Assembly: GCA_965662045.1 (NCBI GenBank)
Contig: CBFIGE010000005.1
Coordinates: 62,001-126,000, forward strand
From: UBA3478 sp965662045
GTDB taxonomy: Bacteria > Bacteroidota > Bacteroidia > Flavobacteriales > Flavobacteriaceae
Direction: 5' to 3'
DNA length: 64,000 nucleotides
Positions 44,078-52,886 of the stretch are shown here, in pieces. The notes beneath the pieces were generated by a model that did not search any database, was not told the DNA's origin, and saw only the letters and a list, made by a program, of their open reading frames with translations. The translations under genes were made by a program, and so were the position numbers. Each line of letters begins with the position of its first letter. The first letter of the stretch is position 1.

Positions 44078-45283
44078 ATGATTTTCGAAGAAAGTTGGCG
44101 TTGGTATGGTCCTCATGATCCTATAAACCTAAGTCAGATAAGACAAGCAGGGGCCACTGGAATCGTAAATGCTTTACACCAAATTCCCGTTGGTGAGATT
44201 TGGTGTATTGAAGAAATACAAAAACGCATCGATTTTATTGAAAAAGACAATTCACCATCAACACATCTAAAATGGGTTGTAGTAGAAAGTCTCCCTGTAC
44301 ATGAAGATATCAAACAAGGAAAAGAGAGCAGAGATCAACTCATTGAAAACTATTGTCAAAGTATTCGCAATTTAGCACACTGTGGAGTACGCGTAATTTG
44401 CTACAATTTCATGCCAGTGTTGGATTGGCTCAGAACAAATGTTAGAAAAGAATTACCAAATGGCAGCACAGCTCTCTACTTTCACCCTCTAGATTTAATC
44501 ATTTTCGATCTGCACATCCTAAAAAGACCTGAGGCAAAATCAACATACGATGTTGTCGATATACAAAAGGCTCAAGAACGCTTTTCAAATTATTCAGATG
44601 AAGATGTCAGTCTACTAAAAGAAAGTATTTTAATGGCTCTGCCCGGAGATGTAAAAGGGTTTACTTTAGAAAAACTCAAGCTAGGTTTAGAGGCCTACGC
44701 AGATATAGATGAAAACCAACTAAGAGCAAATTTGATTTATTTCTTGGAGCGAATCATTCCAGTCGCTGCACAAGAAGGTGTTTGCATGGCTATTCATCCA
44801 GACGACCCTCCTTGGTCTGTTTTTGGTTTGCCTCGAGTCGTAGGATCTCAATCTGATCTCGAGTATATTTTTTCGGCAGTACCTAATATTCACAATGGAT
44901 TGACCTTTTGTACTGGAAGCCTTGGTGCTCATCAATCAAATGATTTAAAAGCCTTACTGTTAAATTTTGAAGAGCGCATACACTTTGCGCATTTGAGATC
45001 AACAAAGCGCAACAAAGACGGCTCTTTTTTTGAAGCCAACCATCTTGAAGGTGATGCTAGTTTGATCGAATTAATCACTCTTTTTTATGAAATTTCGAAT
45101 CGTAGGCATATGCAAGGAAAAACAGTATTACCTATGCGACCAGATCATGGCCATCAAATGCTAGACGATCTTGATAAGCAATACTATCCTGGATATTCCG
45201 CTATAGGCAGATTAAAGGGTCTTGCGGAACTCAGAGGTGTCGCTTCAGCTATCACACATTTAAAACAACAGTACAATTCATGA
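44078..45283 (+). CDS. uxuA: Mannonate dehydratase
   Basis: A 401-residue TIM-barrel enzyme that dehydrates D-mannonate to 2-keto-3-deoxy-D-gluconate. Typical segments: ESWRWYGPHDPI at the start, RVICYNFMPVLDWLRT, MAIHPDDPPWSVFGLPRVVG and HFAHLRSTKRNKDGSFFE, with MRPDHGHQMLDD near the C-terminus; these carry the metal-binding His and Cys. It is the first gene of a uxuA-SDR-uxaC run, with a four-base overlap to the SDR. Confidence 0.96.
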   Translation: MIFEESWRWYGPHDPINLSQIRQAGATGIVNALHQIPVGEIWCIEEIQKRIDFIEKDNSPSTHLKWVVVESLPVHEDIKQGKESRDQLIENYCQSIRNLAHCGVRVICYNFMPVLDWLRTNVRKELPNGSTALYFHPLDLIIFDLHILKRPEAKSTYDVVDIQKAQERFSNYSDEDVSLLKESILMALPGDVKGFTLEKLKLGLEAYADIDENQLRANLIYFLERIIPVAAQEGVCMAIHPDDPPWSVFGLPRVVGSQSDLEYIFSAVPNIHNGLTFCTGSLGAHQSNDLKALLLNFEERIHFAHLRSTKRNKDGSFFEANHLEGDASLIELITLFYEISNRRHMQGKTVLPMRPDHGHQMLDDLDKQYYPGYSAIGRLKGLAELRGVASAITHLKQQYNS

Positions 45284-46095
45284 AAGATCTTTTTGATTTA
45301 AGCAATAAAGTTGCCATTATCACAGGTGCTGGTGGTGTTCTTGGAGGAGAAGCCGCTCGATATCTGGGCGCTCAAAATGTCAGTGTTGTTCTTTTAGGGA
45401 GAACGCTGTCAAGCCTTGAAAAAAACGCTTCTTCAATTATCGACAAGGGAGGGAGCGCTCTGGCCTTTGGTTGCGATGTACTCAATCGCAATGAATTGGA
45501 ATTTGTAAGGGACGAAGTTTTAACTAAATTCGGTAAAATTGACATCTTAATCAATGCTGCAGGAGGCAATAAAGCCGGCGCCGTGATTACACCTGAACAA
45601 ACGTTTTTTGAAATGTCAATGGACGATTTAACCAAGGTTGTCGATCTAAATTTGTACGGTTCTATTTTGCCGAGTATGGTATTTGGTGAAACGATGATTT
45701 CGCAAAAAAGTGGCGTAATCATCAATTACTCATCCATGTCAGTATCCGAGGTTATCACTCGTGTTGCCGGTTATTCTGCATCTAAAGCAGCCATTGAAAA
45801 CTTTACGAGATGGTTAGCTGTTGAATTTGCTCAGAAACACGGAGAAGGAGTACGTGTCAATGCCATTGTTCCTGGTTTTTTTATCGGCGAACAAAACAGA
45901 AAATTGCTCCTTAATGAGGATGGTTCATTAACCTCTAGAGGACTGTCCATTATTCAAAACACCCCCTATAAGCGTTTCGGAGAAGCTCACGAGCTCAACG
46001 GTACCCTGCATTATTTGTGCGCTGAGGCCTCAAATTTTGTTACTGGTGCAGCACTTGCTGTAGATGGAGGTTTTCAAATTTATTCAGGGGTTTAA
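45280..46095 (+). CDS. SDR oxidoreductase, probable mannonate/fructuronate oxidoreductase
   Basis: A 271-residue classical SDR. Cofactor loop TGAGGVLGGEAARYLG, NAAGG, and active-site Ser/Tyr/Lys in NYSSMSVSEVITRVAGYSASKAA are all intact. Placed between uxuA and uxaC, it is the expected reductase of D-fructuronate to D-mannonate. Many Bacteroidota use an SDR here instead of the long-chain UxuB. It overlaps uxuA by four bases. The reaction is inferred from context, because SDR sequence alone does not fix substrate. Confidence 0.88.
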   Translation: MKDLFDLSNKVAIITGAGGVLGGEAARYLGAQNVSVVLLGRTLSSLEKNASSIIDKGGSALAFGCDVLNRNELEFVRDEVLTKFGKIDILINAAGGNKAGAVITPEQTFFEMSMDDLTKVVDLNLYGSILPSMVFGETMISQKSGVIINYSSMSVSEVITRVAGYSASKAAIENFTRWLAVEFAQKHGEGVRVNAIVPGFFIGEQNRKLLLNEDGSLTSRGLSIIQNTPYKRFGEAHELNGTLHYLCAEASNFVTGAALAVDGGFQIYSGV

Positions 46096-46107
46096 AAGTC
46101 ATTACTT

Positions 46108-47502
46108 ATGTTTCTTTCTTCTTCTTTTTTATTGGAATCTGAAATTGCAGAAAAACTTTACTTCGAATTTGCCGAACCTTTGCCAATTATCGATTACCAC
46201 AACCACCTTTCTGCCGAGCAGGTCGCTCAAAATCACAAGTTTGACAATCTCACACAAATATGGCTAGAGGGAGATCACTACAAATGGCGTGCTATGCGTC
46301 TTTTTGGCATAGAAGAACGATACATTACAGGTGAAGCTGACGACTATCAAAAATTTACAGCATGGGCTAAAACAGTTCCTCACACCTTGAGAAACCCACT
46401 CTATCATTGGACGCATATGGAACTGAGAAAACCCTTTGGTATTGACGAGCTCCTCAGTGAAAAAACAGCTGAAGATATTTATAAAAGGGCATCTGAGATG
46501 TTGCAAAATGACACTTTTAGTTCAAGATCATTACTTGAAAAAGCGAAAGTTGAAGTCATATGCACAACAGATGATCCTTTAGATAATTTAAAGTCTCATA
46601 AAAAAGTATACAATGATGGGTTATTGTTTGAAATGCGCCCAACCTGGCGTCCAGACAACGCCTTAAAAGTTGATAATCCTGAACACTTCTCTGCTTACAC
46701 CAAACAGCTTGAAAAATTAACCTCAACGGTTATAAATGATTTAGATGACTATTTGATGGCCCTTGAAAAAAGACATGATTTTTTTGAACAATCAGGGTGT
46801 AGGATTTCTGATTTCGGACTCTCGCATCTAAATTTTGTTGCTTATAATGCGACTCAGGTGGAGACTACATTTACCGATCTCATTGAAGGTAAAGAGGTAT
46901 CAACGGAGTCACAAGAACACCTCTTGAGTTTTTTGCTACTCGAACTCGCAAGAATGAATCACAAAAAAGGTTGGGTCCAACAATTTCACCTTGGTGCTTT
47001 AAGAAATAATAACGAGCGTATGTACAAGCTGCTCGGAGCTGATGCCGGTTTTGATTCCATTGGAGATGAGCTGCAAGCTGCTGGAATGTCTCAGTTTTTT
47101 AACGCCCTCGACCGAACCGACCAGTTGGCTAAAACCATCGTTTATAACTTAAATCCCTCTCAAAATGAAGTGTTTGCGACTATGATGGGTAATTTTAACA
47201 CCGGAGGTGTAAAAGGAAAGATGCAACTCGGGGCTAGCTGGTGGTTTCTAGACCAACTAGATGGAATGGAAAAGCAAATCAACACCGTATCAAATATGGG
47301 ACTCTTGAGTTGTTTTGTTGGAATGCTGACAGATTCTAGAAGCTTTCTGTCTTTTTCAAGACACGAATACTTCAGAAGATTACTTTCTAATATGATCGCT
47401 AAGGACATCGTACAAGGAAAAATTCCTGAAGACTATGATTTAGTTGGTTCCATGATTCAAAATATTTGTTATTTCAACGCAAAAAACCATTTTAATTTCT
47501 AA
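46108..47502 (+). CDS. uxaC: Glucuronate (uronate) isomerase
   Basis: A 464-residue amidohydrolase-fold isomerase that converts D-glucuronate to D-fructuronate (and D-galacturonate to D-tagaturonate). Family motifs: PLPIIDYHNHLSAEQV near residue 25, the DHYKWRAMRLFG segment, EVICTTDDPLDNL, WVQQFHLGALRNNNERM and SRHEYFRRLLSNM. Length is typical. With uxuA and the SDR it completes glucuronate to 2-keto-3-deoxygluconate; the later kinase and aldolase are not in the window. Confidence 0.96.
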   Translation: MFLSSSFLLESEIAEKLYFEFAEPLPIIDYHNHLSAEQVAQNHKFDNLTQIWLEGDHYKWRAMRLFGIEERYITGEADDYQKFTAWAKTVPHTLRNPLYHWTHMELRKPFGIDELLSEKTAEDIYKRASEMLQNDTFSSRSLLEKAKVEVICTTDDPLDNLKSHKKVYNDGLLFEMRPTWRPDNALKVDNPEHFSAYTKQLEKLTSTVINDLDDYLMALEKRHDFFEQSGCRISDFGLSHLNFVAYNATQVETTFTDLIEGKEVSTESQEHLLSFLLLELARMNHKKGWVQQFHLGALRNNNERMYKLLGADAGFDSIGDELQAAGMSQFFNALDRTDQLAKTIVYNLNPSQNEVFATMMGNFNTGGVKGKMQLGASWWFLDQLDGMEKQINTVSNMGLLSCFVGMLTDSRSFLSFSRHEYFRRLLSNMIAKDIVQGKIPEDYDLVGSMIQNICYFNAKNHFNF

Positions 47503-47544
47503 GCAGTTATTAATTTATATTGAGCTTTGCTTAGATTTATCGTA

Positions 47545-47676
47545 ATGAAAAAATTAAAATTTATACTTCTACTTTTAGTTGGCTTTTTTGTTTTTATGAG
47601 CTGCGAGAAAGATGACGATGAAATTCTATGCGGATGTGTTTTTCCTGAACCAGAAAACGTTATTTCCGTTAGTTAA
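47545..47676 (+). CDS. Tiny Cys-containing lipoprotein (43 aa)
   Basis: A 43-codon frame starting MKKLKFILLLLVGFFVF. Residues 1-19 are a typical lipoprotein signal, with the lipobox FMSC giving Cys20 as the lipidation site. The mature part is only 24 residues: an acidic CEKDDDE stretch, a CGC motif and PEPENVISVS. It begins 42 bases after uxaC. It resembles the protein at 54709 in layout (SCEK, acidic or polar stretch, CxC, then FP). No family is recognised. Confidence 0.6.
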   Translation: MKKLKFILLLLVGFFVFMSCEKDDDEILCGCVFPEPENVISVS

Positions 47677-47728
47677 ACGGTAATCAAAAGACAAGGAACT
47701 CAGAAAAACAATGATTTAAACTTAATTT

Positions 47729-47926
47729 ATGAAAAAGTTCATTAAAGACAATGAGGAACTCATAGTTATGATACTTGGAGCAGTATGGATGGCCTACGAT
47801 TATATTTCTAATAACTATGAGTTTGATAATTTTCCCAATGGAATAATCATTTTCTCTATTGGGTCGATTATGCTCTTTGGAAAATATACCTGGAAAAAGA
47901 ATAAAACTGATGGTGACACTGAATAA
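47729..47926 (+). CDS. Small two-helix membrane protein
   Basis: A 65-residue protein with two hydrophobic segments (ELIVMILGAVWMAYDYI at about 10-26 and GIIIFSIGSIMLFGKY at about 38-53), a short link, and a charged tail KKNKTDGDTE. Start ATG 47729 (MKKFIKDNEE). The frame has consistent composition and no overlap with other genes. I do not recognise a family. It lies between uxaC and the TRAP transporter. Confidence 0.65.
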   Translation: MKKFIKDNEELIVMILGAVWMAYDYISNNYEFDNFPNGIIIFSIGSIMLFGKYTWKKNKTDGDTE

Positions 47927-48497
47927 TTTGTATAGCCTAATTTTTAGAAATAAGTATTCGTAATCAAGCTAGACTCACTCTTTTTATTGATTTTCAAATT
48001 GAGTAAAGAGTCATCTACTTTTCCCTTCTGTAATAATGTAACTGTCATGATTTACGGCTCATCACTTAGATGCTACTGGTAATCAAATCTGTTCATATCA
48101 TGTGCTACAATAAGTCTTTAAATAAAAGGAGTGTTTACCATATGACTTTATACCTTATAAAAAAGGGTGACCCGAAAGTCACCCAACCCTTAATTAAAAT
48201 TGTATATATAATACAGATTTGAGGTTTAACTAAACTATAAACCTAATGCTGTAACGCTGTGAAAAGACTTTTATTGCTTTAAATTAAGGTTGGCTTGAAT
48301 TATAAAACCTACTTCAATTAAAAATGGTTCAATTTAAGATTCGAAATTTTTCATTTGTGAGATATACCAAAAAGCCAAATAGTGCTAAAATATTTATAAG
48401 GTCTTTTTTTATTACCTTACCTAAGGCGATGTCTTGTTATCATCGGTTATCGCAAGACCAAAAATTATTTTTAAATTCTATTTATAAATCAGTAGTA
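47927..48497. other. Intergenic region with an orphan hairpin
   Basis: About 570 AT-rich bases. Apart from the terminator-like hairpin at 48159-48190, nothing definite is seen. On the minus strand, short frames upstream of the hairpin end near 48190 and 48250 but lack a start and are shorter than 25 codons. Confidence 0.45.
48159..48190 (-). terminator. Orphan intrinsic terminator, minus orientation
   Basis: Stem GGGTGAC / GTCACCC with loop CCGAAA (48165-48184). On the minus strand it is followed by six T residues (48164 down to 48159). No minus-strand gene is visible between it and the plus-strand gene at 48498. It may end a small RNA or be left from a lost gene. Confidence 0.65.
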
Positions 48498-48956
48498 ATG
48501 AAAATACCAAATCTCTTACTCTTTGTTTTTCTCTGCACTTTCAATTTAGGTGCACAGCAAAAAAACAACCAAAATTCTTTAATTGTTGAATTAAAAAAGG
48601 CCAACCTAACTTCCAAGAAAAAACCTTTGAATGTTGGTCTAAATATTTCAGCAGAAGATTGTAGAGCTTTAAATTCTAAATCAGATAGTATTTTAAATAG
48701 TATGTCCACTGTACAAAAGCAGAATTTACTTATCGAAATACTGAGTTATAAAGATAAAGCTCTAACCCCAGCAACTAAAAGGTATACAAATCCAGATGAT
48801 ATTTACGCACTGTGCGAAACTCAAATAATTCTAGAAGAAAAGAATATTAAACTTTGGACTGCCAAATATGACTGGTACAATCAATTGAATCTTGCGGCTA
48901 ATAAAAAATTTGCTGTAACTCATATACTTCAATCTAAAATTCAAAATCTGTTCTAA
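48498..48956 (+). CDS. Secreted protein of unknown function, coupled to the TRAP gene
   Basis: A 152-residue exported protein. I start at ATG 48498 (MKIPNLLLFVFLCTFNLG), which gives a clean signal peptide; a much longer in-frame start at 48324 gives a Lys-rich leader of unlikely sequence. The mature part is Lys- and Asn-rich with no recognised domain and ends QSKIQNLF. Its stop overlaps the start of the TRAP binding-protein gene by one base (TAATG), so the two should be translated together. A role with the transporter is suggested by position only. Confidence 0.75.
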   Translation: MKIPNLLLFVFLCTFNLGAQQKNNQNSLIVELKKANLTSKKKPLNVGLNISAEDCRALNSKSDSILNSMSTVQKQNLLIEILSYKDKALTPATKRYTNPDDIYALCETQIILEEKNIKLWTAKYDWYNQLNLAANKKFAVTHILQSKIQNLF

Positions 48957-49927
48957 TGATAAAAAACGTCTTCATTATTTTCAGTGCTGCTCTACTTTTA
49001 AGCGGATGCCAACTTAGTGAGGTTAAAACGATAAAATTGGCTCACGGATTAGATGTAACTCATTCTGTGCATCTGGCTCTTGAGTATTTCGGGGAAGAAA
49101 TTCGTCGAATTTCTAACGGACAGCTTGAACTTGAAATTTACCCCAATTCTCAATTGGGATCTGAGAGAGAAATCCTTGAGCTCATACAAATTGGAAGCCT
49201 ACATATGACAAAGGTATCTGCGGCAACACTTGAAAACTTTGCACCTAAATCTAAGGTTTTAGGTCTTCCTTATATCTTTATAAATAGAGCTCATGCCTTT
49301 CGCGTCTTAGATGGAGAAATAGGCCAAAACCTGCTTAAAGACAGTCAAAAGTATCGCTTAAAAGGATTAGGGTATTACGATGCAGGATACCGCAGTTTCT
49401 ATACCAAAGAAAGACCTGTCTATAATCCAGATGAATTAAAAGGTCTAAAAATAAGAGTAATGGAAAGTGTCACGGCTATGAATATGGTCCGAAGTTTTGG
49501 AGGTGCCCCTACTCCTATTTCATGGGGAGAATTGTATACCTCATTGCAACAAGGCGTAGTTGACGGAGCAGAAAATAATCCTCCTAGTTTTTACCTCTCC
49601 AAACATTATGAGATTTGCAAGTATTATTCACTAAATGAGCATACCTATTCTCCCGATGTAATTATCATCGGAGATTCATTTTGGAATGAACTCAGCGTTG
49701 AACAACAAAATTGGATATCTACAGCAGTAAATGCTTCTATTGTGTTTCAGCGTAAACTTTGGGCGAATCATGAAGCAAAGGCTCTTGAAGAGGTGACTAA
49801 AGCTGGAGTAGAAATTATAAACCCTGACAAGGAGCGCTTTATTGATCTTGCGCAGAAAGTACACGAGCAATATCTTCAAGATGAAGAACTAAAATCAATT
49901 ATAACTCAAATCAAGGCTTTAGAATGA
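48956..49927 (+). CDS. TRAP transporter periplasmic substrate-binding protein (DctP family)
   Basis: A 323-residue solute receptor. It has a lipoprotein signal (LLLSGCQ, Cys18) and the DctP fold. The binding Arg lies in LKGLKIRVMESVTAMNMVRSFG, followed by GELYTSLQQGVVDGAENNPPS. It delivers an organic acid to the DctQ/M permease. Behind uxuA-SDR-uxaC, a hexuronate is the likely ligand, as for known marine hexuronate TRAP systems. It overlaps the small permease gene by four bases. Confidence 0.94.
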   Translation: MIKNVFIIFSAALLLSGCQLSEVKTIKLAHGLDVTHSVHLALEYFGEEIRRISNGQLELEIYPNSQLGSEREILELIQIGSLHMTKVSAATLENFAPKSKVLGLPYIFINRAHAFRVLDGEIGQNLLKDSQKYRLKGLGYYDAGYRSFYTKERPVYNPDELKGLKIRVMESVTAMNMVRSFGGAPTPISWGELYTSLQQGVVDGAENNPPSFYLSKHYEICKYYSLNEHTYSPDVIIIGDSFWNELSVEQQNWISTAVNASIVFQRKLWANHEAKALEEVTKAGVEIINPDKERFIDLAQKVHEQYLQDEELKSIITQIKALE

Positions 49928-50391
49928 ATTTAAAATCAAGACTTGATCGTATTCTAAGTTCAGCCTTAATACTAATTTTAGCCCTAATGGTACTGAACGT
50001 ATTATGGCAAGTATTCAGCCGTTATATACTTCAAACACCTTCTTCTTTTACTGATGAGTTATCGCGTTATCTGATGATTTGGATAGGAATTTTAGGGGGA
50101 GCCTATGTTTCAGGTATGAATGCACATGTACGGATTGATGTTTTTGTGTCACGACTTTCAATAGGGATGCAGAAAAAGATTCAACTCATGGTACGCTTGG
50201 CCGTTGCTTTTTTTTCGCTTGTAGTGCTTATTATTGGAGGAAGTCGATTGGTTTACATCAGCTTTATACTCGGACAAAAAAGTCCTGCACTACAAATACC
50301 TTTGGCATATGTTTATTTGGTTTTGCCTTTAAGCGGTTGTATTATCATTATTTATAAATCCTTAGAACACTTTAAACAAAAATCGAACTGA
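49924..50391 (+). CDS. TRAP transporter small permease (DctQ family)
   Basis: A 155-residue membrane protein with four hydrophobic segments, matching DctQ. ALMVLNVLWQVFSRYI and the SFTDELSRYLMIWIGILGGAY stretch (helix 2 with Glu/Arg) are characteristic. It overlaps the upstream gene by four bases and the large permease follows two bases later, forming the canonical P-Q-M order. Confidence 0.94.
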   Translation: MNLKSRLDRILSSALILILALMVLNVLWQVFSRYILQTPSSFTDELSRYLMIWIGILGGAYVSGMNAHVRIDVFVSRLSIGMQKKIQLMVRLAVAFFSLVVLIIGGSRLVYISFILGQKSPALQIPLAYVYLVLPLSGCIIIIYKSLEHFKQKSN

Positions 50392-50393
50392 GT

Positions 50394-51689
50394 ATGGAAT
50401 ACATTCCCGTAATGGTACTGTTAATCAGCTTTATCTTTTTTCTTAGTTCGGGAACTCCGGTGGCATGGAGTATTGCATTATCCTCTTTTTTGACCATTTT
50501 AGTGAGTATTCCTTTTTTACCTGGGGTAACAACAATAGCACAGCGAATGGCAACTGGCCTAGATAGTTTTGCCTTACTGGCTATTCCCTTTTTTATATTG
50601 TCTGGTCAATTGATGAAACACGGAGGAATCGCCAACCGCCTAATTGCATTTGCCAAAACCGTTGTTGGAGCCTTACCGGGTGGACTGGCACATATCAATA
50701 TTATAGCGGCAATGCTAATGGGAGCAATCGCAGGATCAGCAATGGCTTCTGCATCGGCAATGGGAAGTATTTTAGGTCCGGAAATGGAAAAAGAAGGCTA
50801 TTCAAAGGAATTTGGAGCGGCAGTTAATATTACCTCAAGTACAATGGGTCTTATCATCCCTCCAAGTAATATTTTAATCGTTTATGCCTTGGCCGGAGGT
50901 GGACTTTCTATTGCATCTCTCTTCTTAGCAGGATATATACCTGGAATAATCACAGGGCTTTTTTTGATGGTTGTTGCGGTCTTTTGGGCAAAAAAGAAAA
51001 AAATTCCCTTGGGAAAAAGAAGCACATTAACCGAAGTTTTAAGAAGCTTTTTAAAGGCTTTGCCTAGTTTATTTCTTTTGTTCATTGTAATTGGCGGTAT
51101 CGTAAGCGGTGTATTTACGGCTACAGAAGCATCTGCTATAGCTGTTCTATATTGTTTAGTTCTTGGCTTACTCTATAAAGAAATACATTTGAGAAATTTG
51201 CCCAATATTTTATTAGAATCCTCGGTAATATCGGCGGTGGTTATGCTTCTTATAGCAAGTTCAATGAGTATGTCTTGGGTTATGTCTTTTCAAAACATAC
51301 CTCAAGATTTGAGTATGGCCCTGTTAACCTTAAGTGATAATCCAATTGTCATACTCTTGGTTATTAATTTACTCTTACTCTTTGTTGGGGTATTTATGGA
51401 TATGACTCCAGCAGTTCTCATCTTTACTCCTATTTTTCTGCCTGTAGTTAAGTCTTTGGGGATGGATCCCATTCACTTTGGTGTAGTAATGGTGCTTAAT
51501 TTGTGTATTGGTCTGTGTACTCCTCCTGTAGGCTCCGTTTTATTTGTGGGAGTCGGGGTAGCAAACACCTCAATTGAAAAGGTAATAAAACCTTTGATTC
51601 CCCTTTTCATTGCAATGGTGATTTCATTGTTTTTGGTGACCTATATTCCTTCTTTGAGTTTGTGGCTTCCTCAGCAGTGGGGCTACTAG
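50394..51689 (+). CDS. TRAP transporter large permease (DctM family)
   Basis: A 431-residue sodium-coupled permease subunit with about 12 helices. SFALLAIPFFILSGQLM, the MGAIAGSAMASASAMGSIL segment and IIPPSNILIVYALAGG are typical of DctM, as is FTPIFLPVVKSLGMDPIHFG. It completes the three-part TRAP transporter. The gene ends 12 bases before the convergent DUF2200 gene. Confidence 0.95.
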   Translation: MEYIPVMVLLISFIFFLSSGTPVAWSIALSSFLTILVSIPFLPGVTTIAQRMATGLDSFALLAIPFFILSGQLMKHGGIANRLIAFAKTVVGALPGGLAHINIIAAMLMGAIAGSAMASASAMGSILGPEMEKEGYSKEFGAAVNITSSTMGLIIPPSNILIVYALAGGGLSIASLFLAGYIPGIITGLFLMVVAVFWAKKKKIPLGKRSTLTEVLRSFLKALPSLFLLFIVIGGIVSGVFTATEASAIAVLYCLVLGLLYKEIHLRNLPNILLESSVISAVVMLLIASSMSMSWVMSFQNIPQDLSMALLTLSDNPIVILLVINLLLLFVGVFMDMTPAVLIFTPIFLPVVKSLGMDPIHFGVVMVLNLCIGLCTPPVGSVLFVGVGVANTSIEKVIKPLIPLFIAMVISLFLVTYIPSLSLWLPQQWGY

Positions 51690-51701
51690 AATGAGATAAA
51701 C

Positions 51702-52064
51702 TTACGTTCTCTTAATTTTATCAAGTGTTTTCCCCTTTACCAATTCATCTACTATTTTGTCTAAATAGCGTGCTTTTTTAGTTAGTGGCGTCTGAATGTT
51801 TTCAATGCGGTATCCGCATACAACGCCTCGAATCGATTCCGCCTTAGGGTTTAGTTCTGCACGATCAAAAAAAGTTTTAAACGTTACTTTTTCAGCTATA
51901 AGCTTTGTGAGTCTTTGTTTATCAAATCCTGTGAGCCAATGAATAACATCTATCAACTCCTCTTCTGTTCTACCCTTTCGCTTAATTTTGTTCAGATATA
52001 AAGGATAAATTTCCGCAAAAATCATTTCAGCGATTCTTTTGTCGTGTTTAGGAGTTGTTTCCAT
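51702..52064 (-). CDS. DUF2200 domain protein
   Basis: A 120-residue cytoplasmic protein matching DUF2200 (KRIAEMIFAEIYPLYLNKIKRKGRTEEEL, VIHWLTGFD), a widespread small helical family of unknown function. ATG 52064 is used; the TTG just before it is less likely. It converges with the TRAP genes and diverges from the DUF6090-like gene. Confidence 0.9.
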   Translation of the reverse strand: METTPKHDKRIAEMIFAEIYPLYLNKIKRKGRTEEELIDVIHWLTGFDKQRLTKLIAEKVTFKTFFDRAELNPKAESIRGVVCGYRIENIQTPLTKKARYLDKIVDELVKGKTLDKIKRT

Positions 52065-52139
52065 CAAGTGCGTATTGAGTTTGCCTAAATTTAGTTAAGT
52101 TTAAAATAAGATAAAAAAAATAGACCGAAATCAAATGAT

Positions 52140-52865
52140 ATGGAACAACCTACCAACTTTTTGAAAGAAAATCTCAAATACTTCATTGAGGGAGTTGTCA
52201 TTTTTGCGAGTGTACTCTTCTCTTTTTACATCGGAAACTTAAATGATAAGCAATCTAACATTAAAACAAAAAACATGTTTGTGTCTGATTTAATTGAATC
52301 CTTAAATGACGATGTAGAGCAAATTGACAACTTACTAGATGTCTTAAATGAATCTGAACAACTCATCAATTTACTTCAAAATGATATCGAGAGTGGACAC
52401 CAACTGATGTCTGACCAAACAGTAATTGATAATTTGATTAAAGTTGAAGTTGGTTTTTCATTTTTTCCAAAAGATGGTGTTTATAATCAACTGATTTCAA
52501 CTGGAGCTTTTGAACTCATTAGCAGCAGTGAACTCAAAAATGTACTTTTAGAAATGTACGGTCATCAAAATGCGAGAAACTTCGCTACTTCAAATGAAAT
52601 TGACCTTTTCAATTTAGATTTTCGAAAGATACCGTATGAAATGTTTCGCATTCGATTTGACTATGATATGCTCAATGGTGAGTTCTATGGTTCGAGAAGA
52701 TTAACCAATTTCAACTTTGACCGTAACTTTTACATTTCCAATAAGTTCTACGGTCTTTTATCTCAAGCTAAATTGTATTCTAACATGTACAAAAGGTTGC
52801 TTCGAGATATTCAAGAATCTTATAAAATGGCAATATCTCTAGCTAAGCAAGAGCTTGTAATGTAA
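52140..52865 (+). CDS. DUF6090-like single-pass membrane protein (paralogue of 39299)
   Basis: A 241-residue protein with an N-terminal membrane helix (FIEGVVIFASVLFSFYIGNL) followed by a helical extracytoplasmic region. It shares the plan of the protein at 39299-39985: helix, acidic coiled-coil segment, YNQLISTGAFELISSSELKNVLLEMYG, and a late RRxxF segment. Overall identity looks modest. Flavobacteria often hold several such genes. It precedes a racemase gene by 21 bases and may be co-transcribed with it, but no functional link is apparent. Confidence 0.82.
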   Translation: MEQPTNFLKENLKYFIEGVVIFASVLFSFYIGNLNDKQSNIKTKNMFVSDLIESLNDDVEQIDNLLDVLNESEQLINLLQNDIESGHQLMSDQTVIDNLIKVEVGFSFFPKDGVYNQLISTGAFELISSSELKNVLLEMYGHQNARNFATSNEIDLFNLDFRKIPYEMFRIRFDYDMLNGEFYGSRRLTNFNFDRNFYISNKFYGLLSQAKLYSNMYKRLLRDIQESYKMAISLAKQELVM

Positions 52866-52886
52866 GTTAAATATAAGACTACATAT

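Noticed and set aside
48230..48330. Minus-strand frames ending in beta-strand-like tails before the orphan terminator
   Set aside because: They are shorter than 25 codons and have in-frame stops before any start. Too weak to call a pseudogene.
48324..48497. 58-residue N-terminal extension of the secreted protein at 48498
   Set aside because: The extension is basic with no domain, and the later ATG gives a clean signal peptide.
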